IMG/VR virus record: IMGVR_UViG_3300006737_000273
Coordinates: 1-21,338 of that record
DNA length: 21,338 bases
Origin: a virus
Strand: one strand, 5' to 3'
Shown: in pieces, positions 1 to 6,609 of the stretch
Numbering within the stretch: position 1 is the stretch's first letter
Layout of the letters: every line of letters starts with the position of its first letter
Made by a program: the position numbers and the translations under genes
Notes under the pieces: generated by a model
The model's input: only the letters and a program-made list of their open reading frames with translations
Databases searched by the model: none
Told to the model about the DNA's origin: nothing

Positions 1-572
1 CAGTTCCACCCAGTTACCACGTCAGGGGTGTCACTTGACCAGTAGTTGATGAAGTGCTGCAACAAATCATACTCATCGTTGCACTGCACGTACTTGACCA
101 TAGGGTCATTGTTGTTATAAGGACCCACACCAAAGGTAAGAATACGCTTTGTGGCATAGTTCTGCAAGGTAATGCAGAGCATTTCCTCATCACAATTCTC
201 TACCGTGGGGAATCCCTTCTCAGCAGACACCTCGATGTCGATGGTAACCACCTTCATCTTTTTGATGTCAAACTTGATCTCATCCTCAGGATACTTATCA
301 GAGATATACTGATAGACGTACCTATTATTGCCGTAGATATCGAAGTTCTCTACTTCACCATGAGTTTTGTAGAACTCACGGCAATCTTTGACTGTGCCTG
401 GTTGGATACTCTGGACATATTTGCCGTCCAGTGTTTTGAATTTGGTTTTCTTACGCGACGGAACAAATAATGTGGGTTGGTAACTCTCTCTGGTTTTGAT
501 CGGGCGACCGTTTTCATACCCACGCACCAGAAAGTCGTTGCCGACCATCTGGATATTCGTGTAAAATCTCAT
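1..572 (-). CDS. 43: DNA polymerase gp43, N-terminal part (cut by window edge)
   Basis: Replicative family B DNA polymerase with proofreading exonuclease, the catalytic core of the phage replisome that rides on the gp45 clamp. The 190 residues seen start with MRFYTNIQMVGND and align by eye with T4 gp43. Exo I motif TIDIEVS (D112, E114) and the exo II region VTGWN at 186-190 are present; the polymerase domain lies beyond the left edge. The ATG at 572 overlaps the stop of the upstream gene as ATGA, so the two are probably translationally coupled. The gene follows gp62, RegA, Hsp20 and a nucleotidyltransferase-fold gene, so the T4 order regA-43 is kept with insertions between. Identity is secure; completeness cannot be judged. 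Confidence 0.95.
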   Translation of the reverse strand, partial: MRFYTNIQMVGNDFLVRGYENGRPIKTRESYQPTLFVPSRKKTKFKTLDGKYVQSIQPGTVKDCREFYKTHGEVENFDIYGNNRYVYQYISDKYPEDEIKFDIKKMKVVTIDIEVSAEKGFPTVENCDEEMLCITLQNYATKRILTFGVGPYNNNDPMVKYVQCNDEYDLLQHFINYWSSDTPDVVTGWN

Positions 573-835
573 TCAGCGGTGACCGATTGATACTTTTCCA
601 GTTGAAACTTGTTTGGTTCTACGATAGTCAAAATACTATCAGAATGGATCATCAGTTCGTTTTGATCAGTGAAAGAAGGCCAAGACTCGAACGTGACATT
701 CTCGGTGCAGTCGTCATGCAGCACCATCTTATAGGGTTTGATCAGTTTACAGTCTGGTTCTCCCATCTCAGAACCAACTTCCTCGACTCGTGAGATTAGA
801 ACTGTTTCGTTCTTCAATAATAAAATCTGGATCAT
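569..835 (-). CDS. Small Sm-like (LSm fold) protein candidate
   Basis: 88 residues, no membrane segment. The pattern looks like a compact Sm/Hfq-type beta barrel: a first block with ILLLKNETVLISRVEEV then KLIKPY (Sm1-like), and a second block with ELMIHSDSILTIVEP followed by LEKY (Sm2-like). A Sm-like fold has been described for a protein of putative cyanophage origin, and this gene could be of that kind; that is recalled family knowledge, not a search. Its likely role would be RNA binding, but no target is visible. It overlaps the upstream nucleotidyltransferase-fold gene and downstream gp43 by ATGA junctions, so it is expressed with the polymerase. A second protein of similar pattern lies at 16674-17114. 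The gene is certain, the fold is moderate. Confidence 0.8.
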   Translation of the reverse strand: MIQILLLKNETVLISRVEEVGSEMGEPDCKLIKPYKMVLHDDCTENVTFESWPSFTDQNELMIHSDSILTIVEPNKFQLEKYQSVTAE

Positions 836-1572
836 GGAAGCGACAGTCTTCGGTTCTTCAATTCTACCATGGACTTGCGAATCTTGTCGATGTACCCAGA
901 ATTTCTCAATTCTTTGAACACCAGGTTCTCAAACCCATACTCTCCGAACTTCTCAAGGGATGAGGCACGTCCCGCCCGGAGTTTTTTGACGATTGACTTG
1001 AGTGCTTCAGGTTTTTCTGTCTGAATCAGCGTGTCAATCTTCGCCTTCAAGTTGTTTGTCTTCTTAGTGAGTTCAAATTCATCGATCTCACTCTCATTCT
1101 TCTCTGGTTCTTGCACCCATTTGTTCTTCAGGACACTATATACACCCTGACTCTTCTTTCTAGTGACCCCAGGACGTTCAATGTATGGTTCTACGGGTGC
1201 ACCATAGACCTTTACATCATGTGTGAGTTCCCAAAGCGTCTTCTTGTCCATAAAATAGTCCGAAATTAGTTCCGGATCGCATTTTGGGACAAGTGCAGGG
1301 TCAATTACCAGGTGTACATCGATGTCACTGAACTGTGTGTAGTTGTATCCGGCGTTGCCGCCCAACATAAGCACGTCAGTGACAGCAGAATCATCCAGTT
1401 CAACGAAATCTGCGAACGCTTTCGCAAAATTCATCAGTGCTTTACGCACTTCTGGTTTGAGTTTAGTCCCAAACCAGAACTTAGGGTTCAAATCTTCCCG
1501 AAAACGCAAAGTCAGACCTGCGGTTTCCCGCAAATCTGACGCTTTTATATGATGAAGGACCCTGTTGTACAC
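832..1572 (-). CDS. Nucleotidyltransferase-fold protein (Pol beta/MNT-like)
   Basis: 246 residues. Residues 69-91 carry the nucleotidyltransferase signature: GGNAG, then SDIDVHLVID with D83 and D85 as metal ligands. E128 in APVEPYI is a good third acidic residue. Related proteins occur in T4-like cyanophages near gp43, usually annotated only as nucleotidyltransferase. The substrate is unknown: it could modify a tRNA, a protein or a small molecule, or act as a toxin-type enzyme. The start is GTG at 1572: an in-frame stop lies upstream, and a late-promoter-like TCTAAATA at 1595-1602 would begin the mRNA about 17 bases before it. There is no clear ribosome site. The C-terminal third is basic and probably helical. 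It ends in an ATGA overlap with the next gene. Confidence 0.85.
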   Translation of the reverse strand: MYNRVLHHIKASDLRETAGLTLRFREDLNPKFWFGTKLKPEVRKALMNFAKAFADFVELDDSAVTDVLMLGGNAGYNYTQFSDIDVHLVIDPALVPKCDPELISDYFMDKKTLWELTHDVKVYGAPVEPYIERPGVTRKKSQGVYSVLKNKWVQEPEKNESEIDEFELTKKTNNLKAKIDTLIQTEKPEALKSIVKKLRAGRASSLEKFGEYGFENLVFKELRNSGYIDKIRKSMVELKNRRLSLP

Positions 1573-1577
1573 TAATT

Positions 1578-1593
1578 TACGACTGTCATCGTA
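1578..1593 (-). other. Short inverted repeat at start of nucleotidyltransferase-gene transcript
   Basis: TACGA-(6)-TCGTA lies directly after the late promoter at 1595-1602, across the predicted transcription start. It could be a 5'-terminal mRNA hairpin or a binding site. It is short and may be chance, but two other late promoters in this window show the same arrangement. Confidence 0.35.
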
Positions 1594-1594
1594 T

Positions 1595-1602
1595 TATTTA
1601 GA
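1595..1602 (-). promoter_or_regulatory. T4-type late promoter candidate (TCTAAATA)
   Basis: Seven of eight bases match the T4 late consensus TATAAATA recognised by gp55 with gp33 and the clamp. The predicted start of transcription is near 1589, giving a leader of about 17 bases before the GTG of the nucleotidyltransferase-fold gene. It overlaps the last codons and stop of hsp20. Confidence 0.55.
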
Positions 1603-2026
1603 GGTAGTCCTTGCGGGCATGGTGATCAGGGACGATTTTTTTCAACGTCACGATCAAAAGTCCGTCTTCAAAGGACACTGTGTCGATGTTGACATCCTCT
1701 GCGATGGTCCAAGCACGCTCAAAGTCGCGGTTTGCCATTCCACGATGGATGTATTCACCATCCAATGCTTTCTCACGCTTCCCTTCTACGATAAGTTTAC
1801 CGTACTCGGAGTATACTTTGACCTCATCCTTCTTGAACCCCGCCAGTGCGATCTCTAGGCGTGTCTCGTGGTTGCTGAGTTGAAGGATATTGTATGGAGG
1901 GAAGTTTCCAACAGTGTTGGACTCCCAGAATTGGTTGAAGTGTGTGTCCCAACCAATAGAATTTTTGTTGATACGATCAATCAGATCCGGCAGACCAGCT
2001 GCACGAAATTTCTCGATGTTAGACAT
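1598..2026 (-). CDS. hsp20: Hsp20 / small heat-shock chaperone
   Basis: 142-residue alpha-crystallin-domain protein, an ATP-independent holdase that keeps unfolding proteins soluble. The domain runs from about residue 35: YNILQLSNHETRLEIALAGF, then KLIVEGKRE, and the end of the domain reads FEDGLLIVTLKK. These match the Hsp20 core; a short N-terminal arm precedes and the C-terminal tail is short. I chose the ATG at 2026 (MSNIEKFRAAG) over an upstream start because it has a good ribosome site (AGGGGA, about 6 bases upstream) and lies downstream of a perfect late promoter. Hsp20 is a common gene of T4-like cyanophages and probably assists virion assembly or host stress late in infection. Confidence 0.93.
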   Translation of the reverse strand: MSNIEKFRAAGLPDLIDRINKNSIGWDTHFNQFWESNTVGNFPPYNILQLSNHETRLEIALAGFKKDEVKVYSEYGKLIVEGKREKALDGEYIHRGMANRDFERAWTIAEDVNIDTVSFEDGLLIVTLKKIVPDHHARKDYL

Positions 2027-2055
2027 GGTAAATCCCCTAATAGGCAGATTGTGTT

Positions 2056-2080
2056 GTGTGGACCCCGAAGGCATCCACAC
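2056..2080 (-). other. GC-rich hairpin in hsp20 leader
   Basis: An inverted repeat GTGTGGA...TCCACAC with two inner C-G pairs and a TTC loop sits immediately after the TATAAATA promoter. The transcription start is predicted near 2076, so most of the hairpin would form the extreme 5' end of the hsp20 mRNA. No T-run follows, so it is not a terminator. Likely roles are mRNA stability or translation control. Confidence 0.5.
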
Positions 2081-2081
2081 T

Positions 2082-2089
2082 TATTTATA
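2082..2089 (-). promoter_or_regulatory. Late promoter for hsp20 (perfect TATAAATA)
   Basis: Exact match to the T4 late promoter TATAAATA on the minus strand, in the gap between regA and hsp20 and about 55 bases before the hsp20 ATG. This is the best late promoter in the window. Confidence 0.82.
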
Positions 2090-2123
2090 GCACATCTGGG
2101 AATTTTAGAGGTTCGGAGAACCG

Positions 2124-2558
2124 TCAGCTCTCCTGGACCCTCTTCTTACCAATGTTATACTTCGTCTCTAGTGTCCATTCAGACTTCTCGCGGAATGAGA
2201 TGACTTTGATTTGATTCAATGGGGATACATCAGCAATATTTTGCAGTGCCTCATCAGAAATCAAAACCAATCCCCAATCTACGAGGAGTTTTACAATTCT
2301 ATTACGACGTTGAACGTCATTGATAGTCAGGTTTGCTCTCTTACCGTCCAGAGCAAACAGTTCTTTGAAATGGACAATAAAATATCTTCCCTGCTTATGA
2401 AGAATATGACAGGACTGATACAGTTTCTTTTCTTTACGAGATGCAACTCCAATGCGAGTTAGAGTCTCACGAACTTTTAGAAAATCATCTGGTTCTTGAA
2501 GAACCACTTCAATCATCTTAGCAGATGACCATTCATAAATGGGTTCACTACTATTCAT
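2124..2558 (-). CDS. regA: RegA translational repressor
   Basis: RNA-binding protein that shuts off translation of early phage mRNAs by covering their initiation regions, including its own in T4. The central part DFLKVRETLTRIG, LYQSCHILHKQGRYF and IVHFKE is nearly the same as T4 RegA, and the end ETKYNIG matches T4 PKYTIG. The ATG at 2558 overlaps the gp62 stop (ATGA) and has the strongest ribosome site of the window, GGAGG with 6 bases spacing. T4 RegA would begin at the internal methionine at 2516 (MIEVVLQ), so this version has an extra 14 N-terminal residues and is 144 aa instead of 122. The 2516 start has no ribosome site and is less likely. It follows gp62 as in T4. Confidence 0.95.
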   Translation of the reverse strand: MNSSEPIYEWSSAKMIEVVLQEPDDFLKVRETLTRIGVASRKEKKLYQSCHILHKQGRYFIVHFKELFALDGKRANLTINDVQRRNRIVKLLVDWGLVLISDEALQNIADVSPLNQIKVISFREKSEWTLETKYNIGKKRVQES

Positions 2559-2938
2559 TGCAACCCTCCGGTGTCAAGCTTTTTAGTAATATGATCCAGC
2601 ATTTCACTGGAAAGAAGAGGGAGCACTTGCTTCGCCTTTTCGTCAGAATAACCGTAGTATTTTTTGACGAGTTGGAGATTCACTAGCTCATCTTTGCGGA
2701 CCCAAGGAGAGAATCTCTTCTTCGATCTCAGAGTATTTAGTAAAAAGTCGTATTGTAACTTATTATCAAGTTGGTGGTAGATATTCATCTCATTGGCGTA
2801 CATCAAGGAGTCGATGTGCCCAGACAAACAGCGGTTGATAATGTAGGGAAGATACTTGGACTCTAGGAGTGGATCTTCTTCAATTAGATTGGTCTTGGTC
2901 TCGTTGATTGACTTCAACCAATCTTTCAATTCAGGCAT
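2555..2938 (-). CDS. 62: Clamp-loader small subunit gp62
   Basis: 127-residue protein. In T4, one gp62 and four gp44 subunits form the ATPase that opens the gp45 clamp. The stretch YLPYIINRCLS, MYANEMN, QYDFLLNTL and KRFSPWVRK aligns with the T4 gp62 region around FMVENALSQ, VYAMNL and KRYGKWAK. Its place directly before regA is the T4 place. The protein is shorter than T4 gp62 (187 aa), as I recall for cyanophage versions. The ATG at 2938 overlaps the upstream 47-aa gene by 8 bases, and it ends ATGA into regA. It is separated from gp44 by about 3.6 kb of accessory genes, unlike T4 where 44 and 62 are adjacent. Confidence 0.85.
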   Translation of the reverse strand: MPELKDWLKSINETKTNLIEEDPLLESKYLPYIINRCLSGHIDSLMYANEMNIYHQLDNKLQYDFLLNTLRSKKRFSPWVRKDELVNLQLVKKYYGYSDEKAKQVLPLLSSEMLDHITKKLDTGGLQ

Positions 2939-3074
2939 TCTTCTTACGAATAATAATACAATCGTTGTCGTAGTCTGGGACGAACTCTAAAACTTCATCC
3001 GGATCCCAACATAACTCCTCATACAAAGTATTGAGGGTCGCCATGTCTTGCCACAGGTCGGTTGGTTTTTCCAT
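2931..3074 (-). CDS. 47-aa hypothetical protein
   Basis: Small acidic protein beginning MEKPTDLWQDMATLNTLYEE and ending in RKKNA. It is the first gene after the promoter at 3095-3123 and its end overlaps the gp62 start by 8 bases, so it is probably real and coupled to gp62. I recognise no family; there is no membrane segment or metal motif. The C-terminal IIIRKK may be a beta strand. Confidence 0.7.
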   Translation of the reverse strand: MEKPTDLWQDMATLNTLYEELCWDPDEVLEFVPDYDNDCIIIRKKNA

Positions 3075-3094
3075 TAGGAACAATGAATTCCAAC

Positions 3095-3123
3095 AGTATA
3101 CCACATTATCTATCGGTTGAAAA
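3095..3123 (-). promoter_or_regulatory. Sigma70-type promoter before the gp62-regA operon
   Basis: TTTTCA (-35, 4 of 6), a 17-base spacer and TATACT (-10, 5 of 6), read on the minus strand. Transcription would start near 3088, 14 bases before the 47-aa gene, and continue into gp62 and regA. The -35 overlaps the end of the upstream gene. Confidence 0.5.
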
Positions 3124-3565
3124 TTCTTTCTTTCAGTTCATTTGTCCACTTATCATAATATGGAGTTCCCTTTAGTTCGTTCCTAGCATCCTCTAACTCC
3201 TTCCTCAACTGTACCAACAGCAAAACCATTCCACTGTTCAGGTGTTGTCCTCCCACCTCTTCTACGAGGTCAGGATGCTCTTCTAGGAACAAGAAGTCTG
3301 GGTAGATCGTGTTACACTTCTCCGCAAGTTTAGTAACATCGTCTGCAGATTGATTATCAATAACAAAAATCACAACCTCCTTAGTCCAGGGTTGTGACAT
3401 CAAACCAGTTATCTGAGAAAAATTATCATAGTCTATTACCTCCACCTTCTTCCTCAAAAAAGCAGACTTAGCAAATGGGCATGGAGGAAACCCACCAAAC
3501 GCCGCACTAGGTTTGGTTAGCATCTCAAACCAATTCTGGAGTCTAGTCTCTTTGACGCCAGTCAT
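3110..3565 (-). CDS. Conserved-looking protein of unknown function with PPCPFAK motif
   Basis: 151 residues from the ATG at 3565; a GTG one codon earlier is also possible. Notable is the N-terminal block WFEMLTKPSAAFGG then PPCPFAKSA around residues 12-36, which looks like a conserved active or binding site with a cysteine between prolines. Next come the strand-like VEVIDY and VVIFVIDN, and a helical C-terminus rich in Lys and Glu (RKELEDARNELKG). The alternation suggests a small alpha/beta domain, possibly thioredoxin-like, but a single Cys is not enough to say so. It overlaps the upstream 99-aa gene by 23 bases and lies next to PTOX. I cannot assign a function. Confidence 0.75.
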   Translation of the reverse strand: MTGVKETRLQNWFEMLTKPSAAFGGFPPCPFAKSAFLRKKVEVIDYDNFSQITGLMSQPWTKEVVIFVIDNQSADDVTKLAEKCNTIYPDFLFLEEHPDLVEEVGGQHLNSGMVLLLVQLRKELEDARNELKGTPYYDKWTNELKERIFNR

Positions 3566-3842
3566 CACAACGATCAGTGCGGAACCATTCCATTATATCA
3601 TCTGCCCCATCAAATGTCTGCTTGTGCTCGGTCGGGTCCGGGGAACCAAGATTTAGATCATTGAAAAAATCGTCTTTAGGATTCAACACCTCCCTCCTAG
3701 CACGGTTCAACCATGTTCTAGCAGTAGTGTTTGCTTTAGCAAGTTTGTTTGCCCATATCATATCTGCTAAAGGAACCTCTTCCCGATTCACAATCTTCCT
3801 GCAGATTTCTTCCAGTCGCAGGCGGTACTGAGTTGACAGCAT
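3543..3842 (-). CDS. 99-aa hypothetical protein
   Basis: Charged soluble protein, largely helical in its first half (LRLEEICRKIVNREEVPLAD), followed by a basic stretch (ARTWLNRARREV) that could contact nucleic acid. The second half is acidic and loop-rich. The ATG at 3842 comes 10 bases after the PTOX stop, and the gene overlaps the next one by 23 bases, so the three genes read as one unit. I recognise no family. Confidence 0.7.
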   Translation of the reverse strand: MLSTQYRLRLEEICRKIVNREEVPLADMIWANKLAKANTTARTWLNRARREVLNPKDDFFNDLNLGSPDPTEHKQTFDGADDIMEWFRTDRCDDWRQRD

Positions 3843-3851
3843 ACTATTGAG

Positions 3852-4367
3852 TCAGACACTACTATCTAGGGACTTTTCCATTGCGTCTTTCAGTTCAAGA
3901 GAATGTTCAATTTCATCGTTCAGGATCTCTAGAATCCTTTCATCTTCTCCATTGTCCCGAATATACTTCTCATAGGTATGGGCAGCATGGACCTCTACCT
4001 CATACGATAGATGGTACGCTGACTTAGGAGCCAACCAGTAATACACCACATTGGTCCAATAGTATAAAAGGACCAGGTGTCTTGCGAGAAAACGGTCAAT
4101 CCAATAAGAATTACCGCCCCTGCTCTCCATGTATTCCAGATGTTCGGTTTCATTGACGCTTTGCTCGAAGTGCTGCTTCATCAAGTATAAGTGATCTGGA
4201 CCTCGGAGACCCATGCTTTCTCGGAAATGCAACACACTCAAGAAAGCAAAATAGGGTGCACGAGCAATTTCCTCAAGCACCCAAAATCGTTGATAGTCTC
4301 TACCTTTGTAGAGATAGTCCAGGATCGCGACAGTTACGTTTAGGAAAAACGAATTCAGTCTTCTCAT
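3852..4367 (-). CDS. ptox: Plastoquinol terminal oxidase (PTOX, alternative-oxidase family)
   Basis: 171-residue di-iron oxidase that passes electrons from plastoquinol to oxygen at the thylakoid membrane. It would relieve over-reduced photosystem II during infection. The AOX-family ligands are all visible: E32 in LEEIARAPYF, E73 and H76 in NETEHLEYM, E125 in EVHAAHTYE, and E152 and H155 in DEIEHS. AFLSVLHFRES and the LLYYWTNVVYYWL stretch (about 100-112) fit the membrane-bound helices. Cyanophage PTOX is a known auxiliary metabolic gene acquired from cyanobacteria. It stands between the methyltransferase (22 bases upstream) and two unknown genes. The length is complete for the phage type, and all ligand positions are intact, so it is probably active. 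Confidence 0.95.
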   Translation of the reverse strand: MRRLNSFFLNVTVAILDYLYKGRDYQRFWVLEEIARAPYFAFLSVLHFRESMGLRGPDHLYLMKQHFEQSVNETEHLEYMESRGGNSYWIDRFLARHLVLLYYWTNVVYYWLAPKSAYHLSYEVEVHAAHTYEKYIRDNGEDERILEILNDEIEHSLELKDAMEKSLDSSV

Positions 4368-4389
4368 GGTCAGGTATATACCATTCTAT

Positions 4390-5211
4390 CTAGTAGTTCA
4401 TTAGAAGAAGTTCCTTCCTCTTTGTTTGGTTTTTCATATATTCTCCAACCGAACGCATAGTATATGTCAGATCAAAGTCTGCTGCCCTCCAGTCAGGGAA
4501 TCTATCACTGACAAACTGATCAGCGTTATAACTGATGATGCAGTCATTAGAAGACTGTTGGCAGTCAATAGCGAATTGATCATGGTCGAATCCTTTGTGC
4601 ATGTTACCCTGTTTGCCATATAGATTATCCTTGATATCATACGGCGGGTCAAGATAGACAAATGCTTTGTCATCTCCCTGCAATAGTTTGTCGTAAGACT
4701 GATGTAGAATCTTCCAGTTACGAATTACTTTGCTGATTGTGGGCAAACGCATGATGTTGCGTTCACTGAAGTTGGAGATGCTTGCTTGTTTTGAGAAACT
4801 AGATGACTCAGTGAGACCACTGAAAGAACACTTATTGCTAACCCAAAAATAACGAGATCGATCTTTGTTGGAGGTGGATTCTTCATTGATAAGACGTTTA
4901 GATTCAATAAAAAGTTCGCGAGCAGCGTCAGGTGTGTTGTGCTCTCGCTTGATCTTCAATAGATCCTCTGCCATCTGCTCACCATCGTCACGCAAATGGA
5001 TCCAGAAGTTGACTAGGGGTTCGTACAGATCACTGCAGACGACTGGGAGGGTGGGGTACATCTGGGATATGTAGATTGCCATCGATCCACCTCCCAGAAA
5101 AGGTTCACGATACTCGCTGTACTCAGACAGACGAGGCATGTGATAATAAATCTTGGTCGCTGCACGGGATTTGCCACCTGGATATCGAAGAGGAGTTTTG
5201 GCAAGTGCCAT
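4390..5211 (-). CDS. dam: D12-class N6-adenine DNA methyltransferase
   Basis: 273 residues. Transfers a methyl group from S-adenosylmethionine to adenine in a short DNA site. Motif order is that of the D12/Dam family: motif X LRYPGGKSRA (9-18), motif I REPFLGGGSMAI (35-46), the SDLYEPLVNF ribose-binding region (60-69), then the target-recognition part, and catalytic motif IV VYLDPPYD (185-192). T4 Dam (259 aa, GATC) and DpnII-type enzymes belong here; the site of this enzyme is not readable. The start is the ATG at 5211, whose first base is the last base of the upstream stop (TGATG), so it is coupled to the nuclease-like gene. It may act with that gene as a restriction-modification pair or protect phage DNA on its own. 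Confidence 0.93.
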   Translation of the reverse strand: MALAKTPLRYPGGKSRAATKIYYHMPRLSEYSEYREPFLGGGSMAIYISQMYPTLPVVCSDLYEPLVNFWIHLRDDGEQMAEDLLKIKREHNTPDAARELFIESKRLINEESTSNKDRSRYFWVSNKCSFSGLTESSSFSKQASISNFSERNIMRLPTISKVIRNWKILHQSYDKLLQGDDKAFVYLDPPYDIKDNLYGKQGNMHKGFDHDQFAIDCQQSSNDCIISYNADQFVSDRFPDWRAADFDLTYTMRSVGEYMKNQTKRKELLLMNY

Positions 5212-5729
5212 CAAAGGATCTGCTGAAGGTTTTCCAGAATTTCAGAGGACGACATGGTTTTCTCTGAAGGGGTGATGTTCTCTGCAAGCATAGTGTACTC
5301 GCCTGGTTGCAGTTTGAACTTAGCAACAGGTGACTTCTCAGTGAAGTAAACACGCTTCTCGATAGTCTCCCAATCAGTGATAGCAATACTCATGGACAAG
5401 GTGTCCACAAGGATCATGTAGTCGAAGGTCTTATCAACTACCTTACTCTCACCACGGAAGTTCTTCAAGTCTACAGCAGAAGTGCTGCCATTCTTATTGA
5501 ACATCTTGAGTTTGCCTTTCATCTCATAGGCATGCTCATCAGACTCAAAGTCCATACCGTCCTTATAATCACCCACATACCGCAACTGACCATCACTCCA
5601 CTTGGCAAAGGATTTCTCCTGCAACCAAGTGCGGATGGTCTTGAAGGCATTCGACTTCATCTGAGTCGTATTGGTTGCTGCTACACAACCAAAGAACTCT
5701 TCGAGGTTGATGCGGTCAATGTCAAACAT
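5211..5729 (-). CDS. Probable PD-(D/E)XK restriction-type endonuclease
   Basis: 172-residue soluble protein. Around residues 54-75 it reads DYKDGMDFESD, then YEMKGKLKMF. D60, E69 and K71 form a D-x8-E-x-K pattern like the metal site of type II restriction enzymes; PvuII, also small, has D58, E68 and K70. Before it are helices that could form the N-terminal arm; behind it are strands (YMILVDT, SIAITDW) fitting the rest of such a core. The gene is joined to the adenine methyltransferase by TGATG, the usual layout of a type II system with the endonuclease first. It overlaps the upstream epimerase by 8 bases. The function is inferred from motif plus neighbour; no overall similarity was recognised. 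Confidence 0.6.
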   Translation of the reverse strand: MFDIDRINLEEFFGCVAATNTTQMKSNAFKTIRTWLQEKSFAKWSDGQLRYVGDYKDGMDFESDEHAYEMKGKLKMFNKNGSTSAVDLKNFRGESKVVDKTFDYMILVDTLSMSIAITDWETIEKRVYFTEKSPVAKFKLQPGEYTMLAENITPSEKTMSSSEILENLQQIL

Positions 5730-6609
5730 TGGAAAGTTGGGACCTAAGGTCGATTGTAGGTTCCCATCCTAGCATGTTTCTTGCTTTTGTGTTATCGGCA
5801 AGAGTCTCGTGTGCCTCACCTTTACGGGGAGCGATGTACGTCACGTTGTCAGAGATCATGGCAGCGATCTCGTTTACTGAGTAGTTCGTTCCCGTTCCAA
5901 TATTGACAGCAATGCCAGAGAGCGTGTTGTTCAGGGCACACATGTTTGCTTCTACCACGTCATCAACATGGGTGAAGTCTCTACGCTGTGTTCCGTCACC
6001 GACAATCGTCAGTGGTTCGCCTCTCCGTGCCTGCTCCTGGAACAAACCGATTACAGGGGCATACGCACCCCTCAAAGGTTGCCTAGGACCATAGACATTG
6101 AAGTATCTTAGGGTGATTGTCCGCAGTTTATGCAGACGGTAGTACATATAGCAAAACTTCTCTGCAGATACTTTGCTTGCAGAGTATGGATTCAAACAAT
6201 CTGTAGGCATGGACTCCACAAGGGGTGGAGTATTGTTCAATCCATAACAGGATGACGTTGATGAATTGATAAACCGCTCTACGCCTGCCTCACGTGCCAG
6301 TTCAAGCATGTTACAAGTGCCCATCACGTTCGTTTGAACGCAATCAAACGGGTCATTCATAGCAAGTTGGATTCTGGACTGTGCTGCCAGGTGAAAGACT
6401 GCTTCTACACCTTCAAATGCAGGGCGGCAAGCATCAATGTCTCTGATATCAACTACGTGATTCTCTGCATCATCTTCGTACCAGTTGAAGGCATCATTAG
6501 ATTCTGCTGATTCGTTGTCAATGACAACTACTTCGTGATCATCATGCAATAGGCGAGATACAATATGGGATCCGATAAATCCAGCACCGCCTGTGACCAG
6601 ACATTTCAT
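5722..6609 (-). CDS. NAD-dependent nucleotide-sugar epimerase/dehydratase (SDR family)
   Basis: 295 residues, extended short-chain dehydrogenase. The N-terminal Rossmann motif is VTGGAGFIGSH (5-15), with the acidic VVIDN at the end of beta 2 favouring NAD. AAQSR, the SSTSSCYG strand and the catalytic YSASK pair follow, then RYFNVYGPRQ and GDGTQRRDFTHVDDV, typical of UDP-glucose/UDP-GlcNAc 4-epimerases and related WbpP/GalE-like enzymes. Length is near the family norm of about 310, the C-terminus being slightly short. It would remodel nucleotide sugars in the host cytoplasm, perhaps for cell-surface glycan change or phage DNA or virion sugar. The ATG overlaps the stop of the 27-aa membrane gene (ATGA). 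The exact substrate cannot be told from sequence. Confidence 0.92.
   Translation of the reverse strand: MKCLVTGGAGFIGSHIVSRLLHDDHEVVVIDNESAESNDAFNWYEDDAENHVVDIRDIDACRPAFEGVEAVFHLAAQSRIQLAMNDPFDCVQTNVMGTCNMLELAREAGVERFINSSTSSCYGLNNTPPLVESMPTDCLNPYSASKVSAEKFCYMYYRLHKLRTITLRYFNVYGPRQPLRGAYAPVIGLFQEQARRGEPLTIVGDGTQRRDFTHVDDVVEANMCALNNTLSGIAVNIGTGTNYSVNEIAAMISDNVTYIAPRKGEAHETLADNTKARNMLGWEPTIDLRSQLSNV

Noticed and set aside
54-470. Long open frame on the plus strand (138 codons)
   Set aside because: It lies fully opposite gp43, whose protein is clearly recognised; the translated plus frame shows no family pattern.
2110-2122. Small palindrome GGTTC-TCC-GAACC after regA as a terminator (stem seen as GGTTCTCCGAACC)
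   Set aside because: The stem is 5 bp only and the following bases are not a T-run; at best a weak attenuator.
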